The notes under the pieces: generated by a model
What the model was told of the DNA's origin: nothing
Seen by the model: only the letters and a program-made list of their open reading frames with translations
Database searches by the model: none
Part shown: piece after piece, positions 23,754-35,796 of the stretch
Layout of the letters: each line of letters opens with the position of its first letter
Numbering within the stretch: position 1 is the first letter of the stretch
Assembly: GCA_021234155.1 (NCBI GenBank)
Contig: JAJEKV010000012.1
Location: forward strand, 7,592,448-7,656,447
Origin: Isoetes taiwanensis
Lineage: Eukaryota > Streptophyta > Lycopodiopsida > Isoetales > Isoetaceae
Direction of reading: 5' to 3'
DNA length: 64,000 nt
Made by a program: the position numbers and the translations under genes

Positions 23754-24390
23754 TGATATGGTTTAAGGTTAATATCTAATAATGAGCTTGGGGGAGTGGC
23801 CAATATGATTAAGCATTGGACAAAATCAGATAGAGTTAGTACATATCATGGTTGGTAACAAAAGGCAAAGGCAAAGACAAAGGCAAAAGGCAGGCCAAAG
23901 AAGGCTAAAGTCGCAGAGACTTCTATAAATAAAACTCGAAATTCGATTGGTGATATCTCCGCAACCAGAGCTCCGATTGAGACAATATTTACTTCATTGG
24001 GACCGTCTCGGAGTCTAGTTTCTGAATTGGGATATAACTCATCCGAATAAGAGAGTTATGCCTGGAAGAGTGATAGGGGTTCAAGAAAGACTGCTCTACT
24101 CATTCACTCTTGAATCTGATTCCTAGAAAGCCATTACCTTTTTCCTAGAGCTTTTGTTGTTCTTGTTTAATATCTTGTTACTATCCTAGAACCTTACTCT
24201 TGGTGTATCATATTGAGGACTGCTCGCTCGAGAAAGGAGCTACAAGAGGAAACTGATTGTCAGATATATCTTACTGTCTTTATATTCCAGCCTGATATTG
24301 CTAGCTGAGTAGTCCGGTTGGGTGGAGAGCTTTGGGCTAAAGCCTGGTTTGAGAATCTTTAATGTTTTAGTGTTGATTTACTAGATGTTT
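23754..24390 (+). mobile_element. LTR-like arm, plus orientation, of an inverted pair
   Basis: The sequence starts TGATATGGTTTAAGGTTAAT immediately after a polypurine tract (AGAAAGGGAGGAAT, 23740-23753), as the 3' LTR of an LTR retrotransposon does. It holds a TATA-like TATAAATA at 23924-23931 and the phrase CAACCAGAGCTCCGATTGAG, followed by AT-rich DNA. Its reverse complement, with small differences, fills 24425-24945. No internal gag-pol was found to the left apart from the minisatellite. Confidence 0.65.
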
Positions 24391-24424
24391 GATCTTTTGA
24401 TTACTGGCTAACTTTTGATTCGTA

Positions 24425-24945
24425 AAACATCTAGTAAACCAACACTAGAACATTAAAGATTCTCAAAACCAGGCCTTTAGCCTAAAGCTCTCCACCAATC
24501 ATGTTGGAATATAAAGACAGTAAGGCATATCTGACAATCAGTTTCCTCTTGTAGCTCCTTTCTCGAGCTAGCAATCCTCAATATGATACACCAAGAGTAA
24601 GGTTCTAGGATAGTAACAGGATATTAAACAAGAACAGCAAAAGCTCTAGGAAAAAGATAATGGCTTTCTGGGAATCAGATTCAAGAGTGAATGAGTAGAA
24701 CAGTCTTTCTTGACCCCATATCACTCTTCCGGACATAACTCTTTTATTCAGACCGAGTTAATATTGCCTCAATCGGAGCTCTGGTTGCGGAGATATCTAG
24801 CCTTCTTTGGCATGCCTTTTGCCTTTGCCTTTGCCTTTTGTTCCCAACCATGATATATACTAACTCTATATAATTTCGCCCAATGTTTAATCATATTGGC
24901 CACTCCTCCGAGCTCATTATTAGATATTAACCTTAAACCATATCA
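24425..24945 (-). mobile_element. LTR-like arm, minus orientation, of an inverted pair
   Basis: This is the inverted counterpart of 23754-24390 and ends ...AAACCATATCA at 24945. It is followed by the reverse complement of a polypurine tract (ATTCCTCCCCTTCTC, 24946-24960) and of a phrase that in element sense reads GATCGAGGACGATCAATCCC, typical of the integrase end of Ty3-type elements. It is about 115 bp shorter than the other arm. The missing block includes the TATA-like segment. The 34-bp spacer 24391-24424 separates the arms. Confidence 0.65.
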
Positions 24946-24960
24946 ATTCCTCCCCTTCTC

Positions 24961-26890
24961 GGGATTGATCGTCCTCGATCAAGAAATTATATGGAAAATT
25001 AGCATAACCAAATCCATGGCTATAACTTGCACAATCAGAAATAGTCAAGTCCAGCCCTTTCGGTTAAAAATTTCCAAGTCCAGCCCTTTAGGCTAAAATT
25101 TTTCCAAGTCCAACTATTATGCTACAAACATATTTGTTGTCTCAAGATTTAGTATACTTCTATGAAAGATATCTATTTGAATAATAGTCTATTTTTCAAT
25201 TATAATACTTGGGGGATTGCACCACAATTTGAACTTTGATAAATGGAAGTTTGCACCACATGAAAGTGGTAACTAGATTTTTTGGCCTGTCATTAAACAA
25301 CCATTTTTCTCTAGCTTATATTATTGTTTTGATTAAACAATGAATCATTTTGTGTGGATAATCGTCTTTTGGCCTTTACCTGGGATTGGAAATGCTGCAC
25401 GTAGATTTGGGGGGGCTATTTTCGCTTCTATTATAGTATTTTGTAAACTAGAATACACTGGATTGAACAAAAAAGATTTGTAACATAGCAACAGTGCAAA
25501 GAATATGAAAAGATGGACTTACAAAGTCGAATATACAACTTTGGTTAATTTACGCTATAAGATTTTGGACAGTTTTGGGGAGAATTTGGAGAGTTTATAG
25601 GAAGAATATGTCCATTTGGATAATTTAAAGAAAGAGGAGGCCAAACATTTTTGAAAGAACACAAGTTATATCCACGGTTTGAAGGCACATTATTTGAATT
25701 CCCCTTGTTTTACTGGCTGACAAATCTGGAGCTCTTTGCAAGGACTAGAGCGTTATATTCACATCCATATCCAAAAGAAAAGTTGGGTGTACCTAGATGC
25801 CTTGTAGGGTTTTACTTTAAGACAAGCTTGCACATATCCAAAAAGCAGGAGCGAAATTCTAGGAGGAGACAACAACGTTGAATTTTTTTCTCATCAAGTT
25901 GCAGAGGTGTTAACCATGCAACTTGGTCTTGTTTTAACAAAATTTATGCTCTCAGTCTTGCTAGTCTCAATATACTTTTCCAGGATATTCATGCTTGTTC
26001 TATAGAGAAACTATTTCTGCCTTTTTAAGGCTAGAGCTGCTCTCACCTAGAACCCCTCGCTGAACGCACACTTGCACTACATTTATACTGCAATAACCTC
26101 GTCTAAGTTTTACATTATGGCATGCATTTGTTCAAGGAAAGCTAGGACCTAGTGTTTGCCTTGCAAGAATACAAAGGCTGTACTTGGTGGCCTTATCTCA
26201 GAAATAAGCCTTTCATGCCTTGTGACATTAAAATTTAAATAGAGACCTAATACACATTACTTGCTGCAAGTTGGTAACTGTTCTTCCACCATTGCACATT
26301 TCTTCCTGGTACATTTTCCCAATGTGGCATGACGTAAAAATACTATCTACTAGGAAACGTGCCCAGCGTTGCTGGACATAAGCTGAGAACTTATAAATGA
26401 TATATTGTACTGCCCTTAATCTATGCGAAAAAAGTTCATCCTCTCAATTTTTTAAGCTAACTTAGAACTGGCAAAGAAACAGCACCAGGTGTACCTAAAC
26501 TTCTAATATTTGCTTCTACTTATCACCTGATATATACATATTCCTAAATAGACAATCGGATGATAACCCTTCATGAACTACTTGCACATTCTTGAAATTA
26601 CATGAATTTGATTGCAAAAATTGTACTATCTAATGCCAGAAGTCTTCAATTTTATATTACAAAACACCACCCACACAATATCCTACATATTTGCTATGCA
26701 AAGTAATCAAACATGCCTTTGACTAGTTTATTTTTGTTGGATTCAGAGATGGCAGAATAATCTTTGGATTTAGGAGGTATTTGTAAGCCTTTTCTTGTGA
26801 GATGGAAGGGCTTGAAGGATGTTGGAGCGAATGTATATAGTTAGGATTTTCTTTATGCTTTAAGTATAGCTTAGTGAGGTTTTCGTACTG
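24961..26890. other. Spacer with no recognisable gene
   Basis: The first 150 bp may be the internal 3' end of the minus-strand LTR element (CCAAGTCCAGCCCTTT repeated twice, 25046-25110). The rest is AT-rich without a recognisable frame. Confidence 0.4.
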
Positions 26891-26893
26891 GGC

Positions 26894-28130
26894 TTTTTTT
26901 TTTTTCGAAGGTCAGAACTTTTTGTATTGATCAAATTGGAAGAATTACAATATAAAGATCCCTCATGGATCAGATATAATTTAAGTACAAGAGATCCCAT
27001 ATGGATCTGAATCATAATCATATCTACAACAATAGTACTCATAAGAATCTCCCAACCACTTCTTCTATCTAACTGATACTACAGTATGAACATCTTCTCA
27101 GTTAAATAGAATACTACAGGAATCAAATGCCCATTTTCCACAGGTTGCAGATAAACCTTGAATGCTCCAAGAAACCTCTTGCAAAGATAGAAATGAAAAG
27201 GAAAAAGATGGAGTAACCTGAACAATCTCCCGCATTGTTCAGAGAAGCCAACATGCTTCAATCTCTGATTAAAATCAACAGATTTACTACCAAATGTGAA
27301 ACTAAAAGAGACACTGCATTGTCGGGATGTGCCAGTCAGCCAACCTACAGTAGGCTAAACACACAACCCAGCCGCCAAAAGTCTCTCTAATTCTAGTCAT
27401 GATACATGTTCTTGATATGGAAGCATCTTTCTGGACACAATCAGGTCCCTAGCTCGGCAATCTCAAATAATCTTACATCCTGTTGTAAAACTGTAAAAAT
27501 TGATCCAAGAATTTACTCTGCTTCCTTCCAAGAAAACATCTCTAGATCTTTTTGCTAGAAAGAAAAAGCAAGAGGAGGGAAAAAGCTTCCAGCAAAATAG
27601 ACTTGTAAAGAATATTTAAACTGCCAATAAAACTGAAATCTTGAATCATCTTCTCTCATAGTCTGCTTCGATTTTATTGTACCTTATAGGCATATGCACC
27701 GTTTCGGTGTATCTATCCATAAATAAATAAAGAAGAACCTATTCTGCAAAATCCAATAACCAAAAACCAAGGATCTTGGGCTGCTGGAAACTTATCAAAA
27801 CTGTTCTAGATCTTTGCTATATTCATGAAAATCACTATGCTTACCCAGAGCGGAAGCATCAGAATAATTCCACGTTAGTGGAAGAATCATTTGAGCTGAA
27901 GAGACCGCCATGAAGACGCTCCAAGTATCATCAATTAGCAGCAAGATAGAAGCAAATCTGGATTACATAGGAAACCAAAACCCCTGCTAGCAACTAGAAC
28001 AAGATCTTGGACAAATCTGGTGCCACTGCAGTGCCGAAAGTAGAGAATAGAGGGCGGCCCCTTTCTCTGCTGCTGCCCTAGCCGTGAAGGCGTCAAGAAA
28101 ATTTTCCCATCCGCCCCCTGAACATTGTTT
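26894..28130 (-). mobile_element. Possible retroelement or retrocopy, minus strand
   Basis: A T-run at 26894-26905 followed by CGAAGGTCAGAACTTTTTG looks like the poly(A) end of a minus-strand LINE or reverse-transcribed copy, as at 2376 and 10290. The following 1.2 kb has no recognised coding region. It ends in a GC-rich patch around 28020-28120 that could be a 5' UTR in element sense. The left end and the class are uncertain. Confidence 0.3.
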
Positions 28131-28139
28131 TATATTATT

Positions 28140-30260
28140 ATACCTAATTAGTTTACTTGCATGGTTATCGTGGCAGCCGATCTGCAGAGATCAAGCAGAT
28201 GGCATTGAACATATGGATTTCATAATTTCAAATGGAAATTGCAGTTGATCTGGTGGCAGGAAGTATGGAGTAGAACATACCCGCATGTCCAGTAGGGCTT
28301 CACCATTCATCATCCCTTATGTGTGCTGTTGTTATATGTACTGTTGCTATGAAGTGTGCTTCAAGCTTTATGTTGCTGCCGACTGTGGCAAGGGGGTTCA
28401 AATCTTCTTAGAAACTGTTCTTTGAAAGCGAAGCTATCATTCAATGCTAACAAGATGATAATTAGTTTGACCTCTACATTGACTAGTTGCAATGGTTAGA
28501 GAATCATATGCTGAGGTGGAAAATGGAGTTTGACCTCATCACGGATTTAGCAGATAGTGGAGAATGAAGCAAAGTGAATATATGTGGGAATATTATGTAA
28601 ATCAATGGACACAATGTTATGATAAGGGAAAACAAGCGATAAGGAAGCAAAATAATAACGATCATTATTCTTTTGTGACAATGCGGGACTTGGTAGATAG
28701 AAGTATAAGAGTTAAGTTAGTTGAGATACCTTTTCCTGTTTGCCCTATGGATGCTACGACTGGCAGCAGCCGAGCGCAATGCGAAGCAAAGCTGGACCAA
28801 ACAACTTACTCTTACCATATTACAGTTGGGGAGCTTATCCAGTTGATGGTTGTGTTCAGTGTTTTACTTGTGTAGACAGTCTTCAAGAATCAAATGACAC
28901 GAACATGATTCTAGATTATTGATGTAGTGAATGTGACTACACCAAATTACAGTACGGAATGCGGCCCAACTGTTATATTGTTGGATTGGCATTTTATTGT
29001 TACATGCATTTCGTTATGCCACGTGAGATTGGCATACCAATTCCACTTAACATGTCATGAACCAATGTGTTAGGATTAGGTTATATTTTAGTGGGATTGC
29101 ATTTTCCGACCTTTTATCTCCGGCATCCCTATTCCATAGTCTGATGCATTTCAAAGTTTCAAGCTTTCCACAGAATCGATTCTATAGTTTGTTGCTGGAT
29201 CTAAAGCAGTTCGTTGGATCTACTGTAAAGCTCATTATCTAATTTATTTCTGTTCAAAGAATGTTGGATCTTATGGTCAAACTACGCAAAAGACTCAGGA
29301 TCGTCACAAGAATGCTCGTTGCAACATCCATCATACGTAAAAAACACTTAGATCAAAATGCCTCCTCAACTTCTACATTGTATGGAATGGAGGTTAGTCC
29401 TCCATTCCCAGTTCACAGATGGGTCCCACGGCCAGCATTAGCTAGATTGCAAGTCATCCGCTCTTAGTTAATGCAAATTGCAGGATCCCACTTGCAAACC
29501 AAAAATGACGTTTCCAACTTCATTCCCCTATGTGATTAACGAACGACATACCACCAAGGAACATGTGCAATAACCGATTACACGTATCCATCACCCGGCC
29601 AAATAGAGCCGATTAACAGCTCCATTTGGGTCAAAGGGATTTCCACTCAACCGATTGAAGCTGTAAAATCTTAGTGAAACTGGCCTAGAAATGATACTTC
29701 AAAATCCCCATCCAAGTCATGTTCTTGGGTTCCTAATATATTCAATCATGTACCTCACAATTGACCATTTGGTTATTCTGCGTATTCTGATCGAAACATT
29801 CAAAGAAAATAAATGATATGCATTGTTGCTCTGTGAAAAGATTGCCCCATATGGCAATGATACTTGCATAAAGATCCTAATATATGTCATACCAATGGCA
29901 AAATGTGGCATGTTTGGTGGAAGCCTTGCGAGAGGATGGATAGAGCTTTTGAAAAATGAGGATCTTATACGAACATAGAAGAACTTATTACTAAATGATA
30001 TTTTGTAGGAATGGAATAGAATAGAAATTATTTTTTCTTGGAGACCAAAGAGGCCCGAAGGTTTTCCGAGAAAAAAGCTTGGCAGTACTAGGCTTGTTGA
30101 TGACCTATACATTTTATACATCTCAATATAATGATTGAGGACTATTGAGTTTGCGTATCCAGGATCTCCTGAAGATATGATGTTAGAACTCCCATAGAAG
30201 CCACCTCCAACATCACATGCAATGGTTGGTTAGGTTAACGTATTCTGATAGGTTAAAAGC
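28140..30260. other. Spacer with no recognisable gene
   Basis: Two overlapping frames (28564-28875 and 28740-28922, plus) are more protein-like than average, with a Cys/Tyr/Trp-rich stretch (YGCYDWQQPS, GCVQCFTCVD). I cannot name them. No other signal was seen. Confidence 0.35.
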
Positions 30261-30264
30261 CTGC

Positions 30265-30860
30265 AGTTTTGAAAAGTGTGGCACTCACCTTCAATGACTT
30301 CCAGTTAGCAACATTGGCAAAGCCTGCCTACAAGATCTTGTTGGGCCCATCTGCTTATCTCAATTCTGAGGCGGTGCATTCCTGTGTGAATGGATGCAAT
30401 CAGTCTATATTCATCCATAGGGAAATGCATTAGTAGATACTGTCGTGGTCCCCTGGCAAGCATGGGATTAATTTGCGCTTTGTAATATACTGTCTTCGCC
30501 AGTCCCAAAGCTCTAACATCTCAACATTACTTAGGAAGCACGCTTTGAGATACAGCTTCAGTTAATTGTGGTTCTCATTGTTGGTTACCTATATGCACCT
30601 CTATTCCTAAATATTCCATATAGAGAACCAAATGGCTCTTTCTCCTTCTAGCATGCTTTAAATCATTGCGGACCCATGTCGTTGTGTAGGTGAGGTTTGA
30701 AAGGCGAGTGACTTTCATATTGACCACCTTCCAAAAGTATATGATGTGACGTTCAAGTGCAGCCCTCTGAAGGCGTAAGTACCATGTCTCTTGCAGAAGA
30801 ATTTGATATCGAACTGTGGACTTAACTCCAAGTGCCTGAGCCAGAAGATAGAAGTTACCT
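30265..30860 (-). mobile_element. Second copy of the 7-kb LINE family, 3' coding end
   Basis: Read on the minus strand, it gives ALGVKSTVRYQILLQET, ALERHIIYFWKVV, YRLIASIHTGMHRLRIE and VGRLCQCC. These align with the plus-strand element at about 8450-9000 (ALGVKSTVPYQILL, MERHIIYFQKVV, RRLIASIRTGAHRLRIE, AKRLCQCC). Frames are broken, and only the region after the RT remains. Orientation is opposite to the first copy. Confidence 0.8.
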
Positions 30861-30869
30861 ACTATTGAG

Positions 30870-33090
30870 AGGACATATTACCTATAGGTTGTACAGGTAA
30901 ATAGGCAGTTGTAGAACTCCCAATAGCTCTCATGTTAGCAGCTCAGTATAGGATTGCGCTCAGTAGTAAGGCAAGCAAAGTTGAGGCACGTGGAAGGTAG
31001 GACAGTCGTGCATGTCGAAGAAAATTCTGATATAACACAGGTTGTGTATAATTGGTATGATTCTTTCATCTAGTACGATTAATAGATAATCTTCGTGTTA
31101 CTTGATGTTTTTGCCCATTCAAATAATCTATAATATTAGGGACGATTACCCGTATTGGGACATTGTTTGACGGTAACATTAACAACTTAATGATGATGGA
31201 GTTGAATTATAAGTGGTCACTACATAAATCTCGATATTAGCTATTAAGTGCTTTTATCCATTGTAGATGAATTATTTGTTTAAATATGGACTTAAGTACT
31301 AAAGACTATATGCTTGGCCCATTATACATTGCCTCTATATGATGTTCTCAAAAACCTTAAAATGCTTGTTTATATAACATAAACTTAATTAACACAAAAC
31401 ACTAGCAAACTCACACAATACCATTTCAAACACATCAAACAGACATCTATATATGCAACATTAAGAATTGCAACCCTCGATGCACTAGCACCTTATTTAA
31501 TTGGAAAAATCTATCATAATATGGGCCTTTTACCTCTGCTTTGATGCCAAAAAAAAGCTACTTTACTAGAAACTGTAATGTTACCAAATCAAGGTTCAGG
31601 TATAAAAATGACATATGATTTGAAATGGTTAATTGAGGGGGTTATCAGGGGTAATCGTATTGAAATATATAAATGCGTTTTATCGGTCTTCTTAATATTT
31701 AGGGCTCTACATTTTTTAAGCATATGTTTCAATGGTGTGGAGCTACGGTCGGATTTAGAAGGAGTGCATGTGGTGCTTGGCATTTGGCGATGCTTCCTTG
31801 CATTCCTATGATGTTGGACAGAGGAGCTGATGGATTTCATGGGCTTGGACATGGCAATAGCTATTTAAGTATCTACATGTCATGTCTTATCCAGAATTTG
31901 GAGAGGAGAGACTGATTTTTATGGTGATGTTTTGTGAGGCGGATTATCTATTGCTTGTTGTGTTCAAGTAAAGCTCTATTCAATCATGTATTCTATTTTT
32001 GTTCTTGTGGTAATTCTACGTATGAGGAAGGAGGCTAGGCATGCTGCCAAGGGGCAGGTCTCTGTTTAGAGGTGATACTGATGATGGTAACCTAATCAAT
32101 GTTAGTGTCACTTTAGGGTAGTTTGAAGCAAATGATCATAGTTACAATCTTTTGCTAGTATTATAGCTTTAGAAGGGAGAGGGAGTTTGATCTTCAGCAT
32201 TGCCAAGCAGTGCTTACGCTTAAGCTACAAATGCCCGCTGATGTGAATAATAATATCAAGAGATGATTTGTTGGTATAATACTAGTGTGCAAGGCCTTGA
32301 AAAATATAAGGCTATATTATTTTAATGGTTGGCTATTGCATGAAAGACCTTGGGAAGGTCCCTTTTTGTTAGTATATGCACAACATATTAGAGAGGCAAA
32401 TTGAAATGGACAAAGATCGGTATCTCCTATATGGATCAAGGGATATAAAGAACATCGTGGTGTTAGACAATCAAAATTTGTTACGTAGAGCCTTGCATTT
32501 TGTGAGGTAGCATGGCCGTAGGCAATTAAGTGCGAGCCTAGTCTACACTGTCACGAGGATGCTGAGGATGGGAAAGTTCATCTTGTCCAGTACTTGGATC
32601 TTGCCACCAAACACTACATTCACTTCAGAACATAGGACGAAGGCCGCTTGGCTTTTGACATTGAGTCCCAGGGTTTGCTTTGCCTAGTGATATGAGGTGT
32701 GTCCTCTATGGGATTTTTGCTATAATGCAGCCTATAAAGCAAGTTGGGGAGACACACAGGAGGTGTTGGGATGATGTTTACAGCCCAAAGAAAATGGATG
32801 CCAACTTTACGGATGTGAATGATGAGGAATACAGGCCTGAAGCCGCTGCTAATGAAGTGGGGATTGATTTCAGCTTCTTGGACTTGGCTGATCATACCAT
32901 GGCTGTCAGGTGATTGATGCCTTGCTCTTGTCCTTTTAATATGTTTGTAAATATCTTTGATGCATTTTTACATGCAAGATAGCCATGGTTTCACTTGCTA
33001 ATATATCGGCCGTGGTGGTGGGGAGCAGTCACCCTCTCCTCTAGAGTGGTGGTCGCTCCCGTGCCAAGTGTTGAGAATAAGGGTAATTTC
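30870..33090. other. Spacer with no recognisable gene
   Basis: Mostly AT-rich without recognised coding. The frame at 32680-32913 (plus) ends with ...NEVGIDFSFLDLADHTMAVR and a possible GT donor, and could be an exon, but I cannot assign it. Confidence 0.35.
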
Positions 33091-33096
33091 TGAGCT

Positions 33097-33483
33097 TCAG
33101 TAGGTGGAGTCCAATATACTATCAAGCCAGAAAGGATTTCGTTTATGGTCAACTTCTGTCCTCTTCTTTTTCTTGGACCATTTTACTGGCCCTTTATTAA
33201 GCTTTTCCTCAATAAGAGGAGGCATGGGCTTTGTTCTCTTTACGCCTTTGTAAATTAGTTTGAGTATTCTAATATCAGTGACAACCTTTTCTATGACACT
33301 TATTAGAGCTCGAGGCTCTATCTCATTAAACAAATCAGTGAAGTCTACTTTCCTCAGCCATATGCAACCTCCAAAGTTACCTTGAATGTACCTCAAGCAT
33401 GTATGGGGAGTTCCCCCAGGCCTAAATCCATGAGACCGGAGAGAAAACCGAGGCTCAAATATTGGCTCAAGAATCATAATCAA
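33097..33483 (-). pseudogene. Mitochondrial-type group II intron maturase/RT fragment
   Basis: A 128-codon minus-strand frame contains EPIFEPRFSLRSHGFRPGG, then HTCLRYI, KVDFTDLFNEIEPRALISVI, EKVV and ILKLIYKGVK. This order (EPIFEP.F..SHGFRPGR..HTAL..I, then a D-hydrophobic-x-x-x-F motif A block, then LIYK..K) is diagnostic of group II intron-encoded reverse transcriptases in plant mitochondria. Motif A keeps its Asp. The GRG-type turn after FRP has become GGTP. Motifs C (YADD) and the maturase domain X are missing, so it is a fragment. The flanks are nuclear-looking, so a mitochondrial DNA insertion (NUMT) is the simplest reading. A relic of a nuclear-encoded maturase is possible. Confidence 0.65.
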
Positions 33484-33768
33484 AACCTCATATACAATTA
33501 CATCTTAAACTGTTGAGGCTGAGGGGCAGGCTACACCATGCTCTAAGCAAGTGCATTAGGTACTCCCTTCTACTTAATGGAGTCGGAGGTGGCAACCATG
33601 ACGCCGCTTTTCTTTGTATTAGTGCATGCATCGACCTCCATAGCTGAGCTCAGATATGGAGCTGTGGCTATTTTCCTGTGCCGGATAGCGGGTTTGCACA
33701 CAGAATTACAAACACCTAATAACAGAATGAAACATGCAAGACAAAAAATAGGAGACTTACCTTGCTTT

Positions 33769-34950
33769 TTATGAATTCTGTTTGGCAGAAGCTAGCTTGA
33801 CTATCTCCAGTAAGGTATCCTTGGTCATTTGACATATACTTTGTATCATGCTGACCATGGATTCTGCTATTTTCAAGCTGTTTGCTGATCTCATTGTCTC
33901 TAATTCTCTGATAAATTCATGTTTCCTCTGAGAATTCTCTTTCAAGGATTCCAATTTCCTTGCCTCATTTTCGCCAAAACTGTTTGCCATTTTTGTAATA
34001 CCACTTGCAATGTCTTCATCAATATGCACTCTTGATCTCCTCTTTGTTGTAGGCTTTCCAGACACTCCTGATTGATTACAAGCAGCTGATCTTGGGCTAG
34101 CTTCAGACACATTACAACCACTTGGTGTTTCTTTACCATTGTTTTTCTATTGACCACTTGAATTATCCTTGCTGCTGTTCTTCTCGGTATCAATAGGGCT
34201 ATGAGGAATTGTTCCTGAGTTCTCAACATTCTTTAAAATCTTCTTCTCGAAAAGATGCATCAGTACCTATTGTTTCAAAGAATGCAGATGACATAAACTC
34301 ATTTGTATACATTTGAGCTTCCTCAAATGCTTCAGGGCCAAAATCACCATCATCACCTCCACCAGGTATGTCTCTTTTATTAGTCTGTCCATGTTTCAAG
34401 TCTTCCATGAATTCAAACCATGGCCAATTTGAAGGCTCTGCACCAGTTTTTTCAGAAGCCTCTTTTTCATCCCTGAACTTTATCTGCAACTTGTCCCATT
34501 TATTCCTCAATTGCCTCAAATCTTCTAATCCCTCTACTAAGGGTTGGAGTTTTATCATGATTTCTCTCCATTGACTAGCAGAAAGATTGATGTTCCCATT
34601 GTTATGAACTTTGTACTCTTTCATCAAAGAAAGCATTGTCCCAATTGCATTATCAGACCAATCAACTGGTCGTTTTCTTTGCTTGCTTTGGATTGCATCA
34701 GTCTGATTGTCATGAACAATCAAAGCCAAAGAATCTTGGGGGAGGGTGGGGGAGGGGGGGCATGGACTCACCAGGATTTATGGACAACTTCTTTCTCTTC
34801 TTCCTTCGATTGCAATCTTTTGCACCTTCAGGTTGAGAATTAATCTCCATTGCAACGGGGCCGAAACTTGTCCAGTCATTTTCTTAGGCCTCTTTGAAGG
34901 CAATTTTTCGGATCTAGGGGCACAAATGGCTTAATAGCTAATGGTAGGGC
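33769..34950 (-). pseudogene. MYB/SANT-like DNA-binding protein, frame broken
   Basis: On the minus strand a basic leader (NRRKKRKKLS, 34780-34850) is followed by a short GTGAGT-bounded interruption. A trihelix-like domain comes next: WSDNAIGTMLSLMKEYKVHN, then SASQWREIMIKL, LRQLRNKWDKLQIKFRDEKE, WPWFEFMEDL (34440-34690). This is the pattern of Myb/SANT-like domains found in PIF/Harbinger ORF1 proteins and their plant relatives. After an acidic stretch the frame shifts near 34225 and meets a TAG near 34150. It then continues as a helical C-terminus (RKLESLKENSQRKHEFIREL) to the stop at 33769. Two lesions make it a pseudogene unless the consensus is wrong or an intron covers them. No transposase partner was seen nearby. 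Confidence 0.6.
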
Positions 34951-35224
34951 AGATCGAGTAGTTCTTGTCATGATTTGATGATTGATACTGCAGAAATTAG
35001 CATTGAATTAGATCTTGATCACATTTTATATCAGAAAATTTCAAGAACTATATCAGACTAGATAATTCAAAACTTACTCTTATTGCCTTCGGAATTTGAT
35101 TTGCAAATTTTCTTGCTTGTATGCAGAATTGAGGTCAGAATTGTTAAAGGAAGTCCGGCAATCAAGGCATCAATTCTTGAACCGGGGTCGAAATTGGGGC
35201 CTCCATTTCCGGCGAGAGTTTTTC

Positions 35225-35350
35225 GGCGCAAACAAAAGATGTTACGTATTTCTATGTGTTTTTGGGTTGCCCCTAGGGGGCAAGCCCTTGTTGATGTGGG
35301 TTTATGGCATATTCTGAGTATATGTCAGTATATACCAGGAATATGCCAAT
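35225..35350. repeat. GC-richer dispersed repeat, copy 2
   Basis: Contains GGGTTGCCCCTAGGGGGCAA (about 35263-35282), an imperfect hairpin, then GGCATATTC and GTATATACC. Inverted relative to 18826-18890. Noncoding as far as I can see. Confidence 0.4.
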
Positions 35351-35464
35351 GACTGCTAAAAACTTCCTACAGAGTGTAAACTGGTGGTCGTGGCTGTTCT
35401 TGTGAAACTATTTCGCAACCGGCTAACCGGACTCTACAATCTGTTTTCTGTTCTTCTGTTCTTC

Positions 35465-35690
35465 TACAAGGTGTCTCTAGTTCCCGATTGGTGGACTTAC
35501 AATACCGTAATAGGGGCATATGGATGTGTTGGGGACCGAATGGGTCGTGCGTATTTTAAGGAGATGCATCGGTTTGGAACTGGCCGATAAGGTAAGTTAT
35601 GTTAATTTGATAGCTGCTTTCGAACGAAGTGGGAATCTTCTTGAAGCAGCCGTCTCATGTCGTCTCTTCTTGTTTACTAATGCCGTCTTT
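35465..35690 (+). pseudogene. PPR protein fragment with frameshift
   Basis: The plus strand reads VPDWWTYNTVIGAYGCVGDR then AYFKEMHRFG. After a +1 shift near 35588 it reads KVSYVNLIAAFERSGNLLEA. Both are P-type pentatricopeptide helices (PDxxTYNTVIxAYxxxGD..A...F.EM; D.VSY..LI.AF...G.L.EA). About two repeats remain, so it is a relic. It lies directly upstream of the coiled-coil relic, on the same strand. Confidence 0.55.
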
Positions 35691-35796
35691 GAAGTGCATT
35701 ATAATGAGGATTGTGTAATAGAGGTTATTTGGCTACAGATCCTGAACAACATGTAGACATTGCAGATGACGAGCCTGTGGTGGTGGTCTTCACTCT

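Noticed and set aside
28564-28922. Cys/Trp-containing frames that might be an exon
   Set aside because: No splice borders or family match that I can defend.
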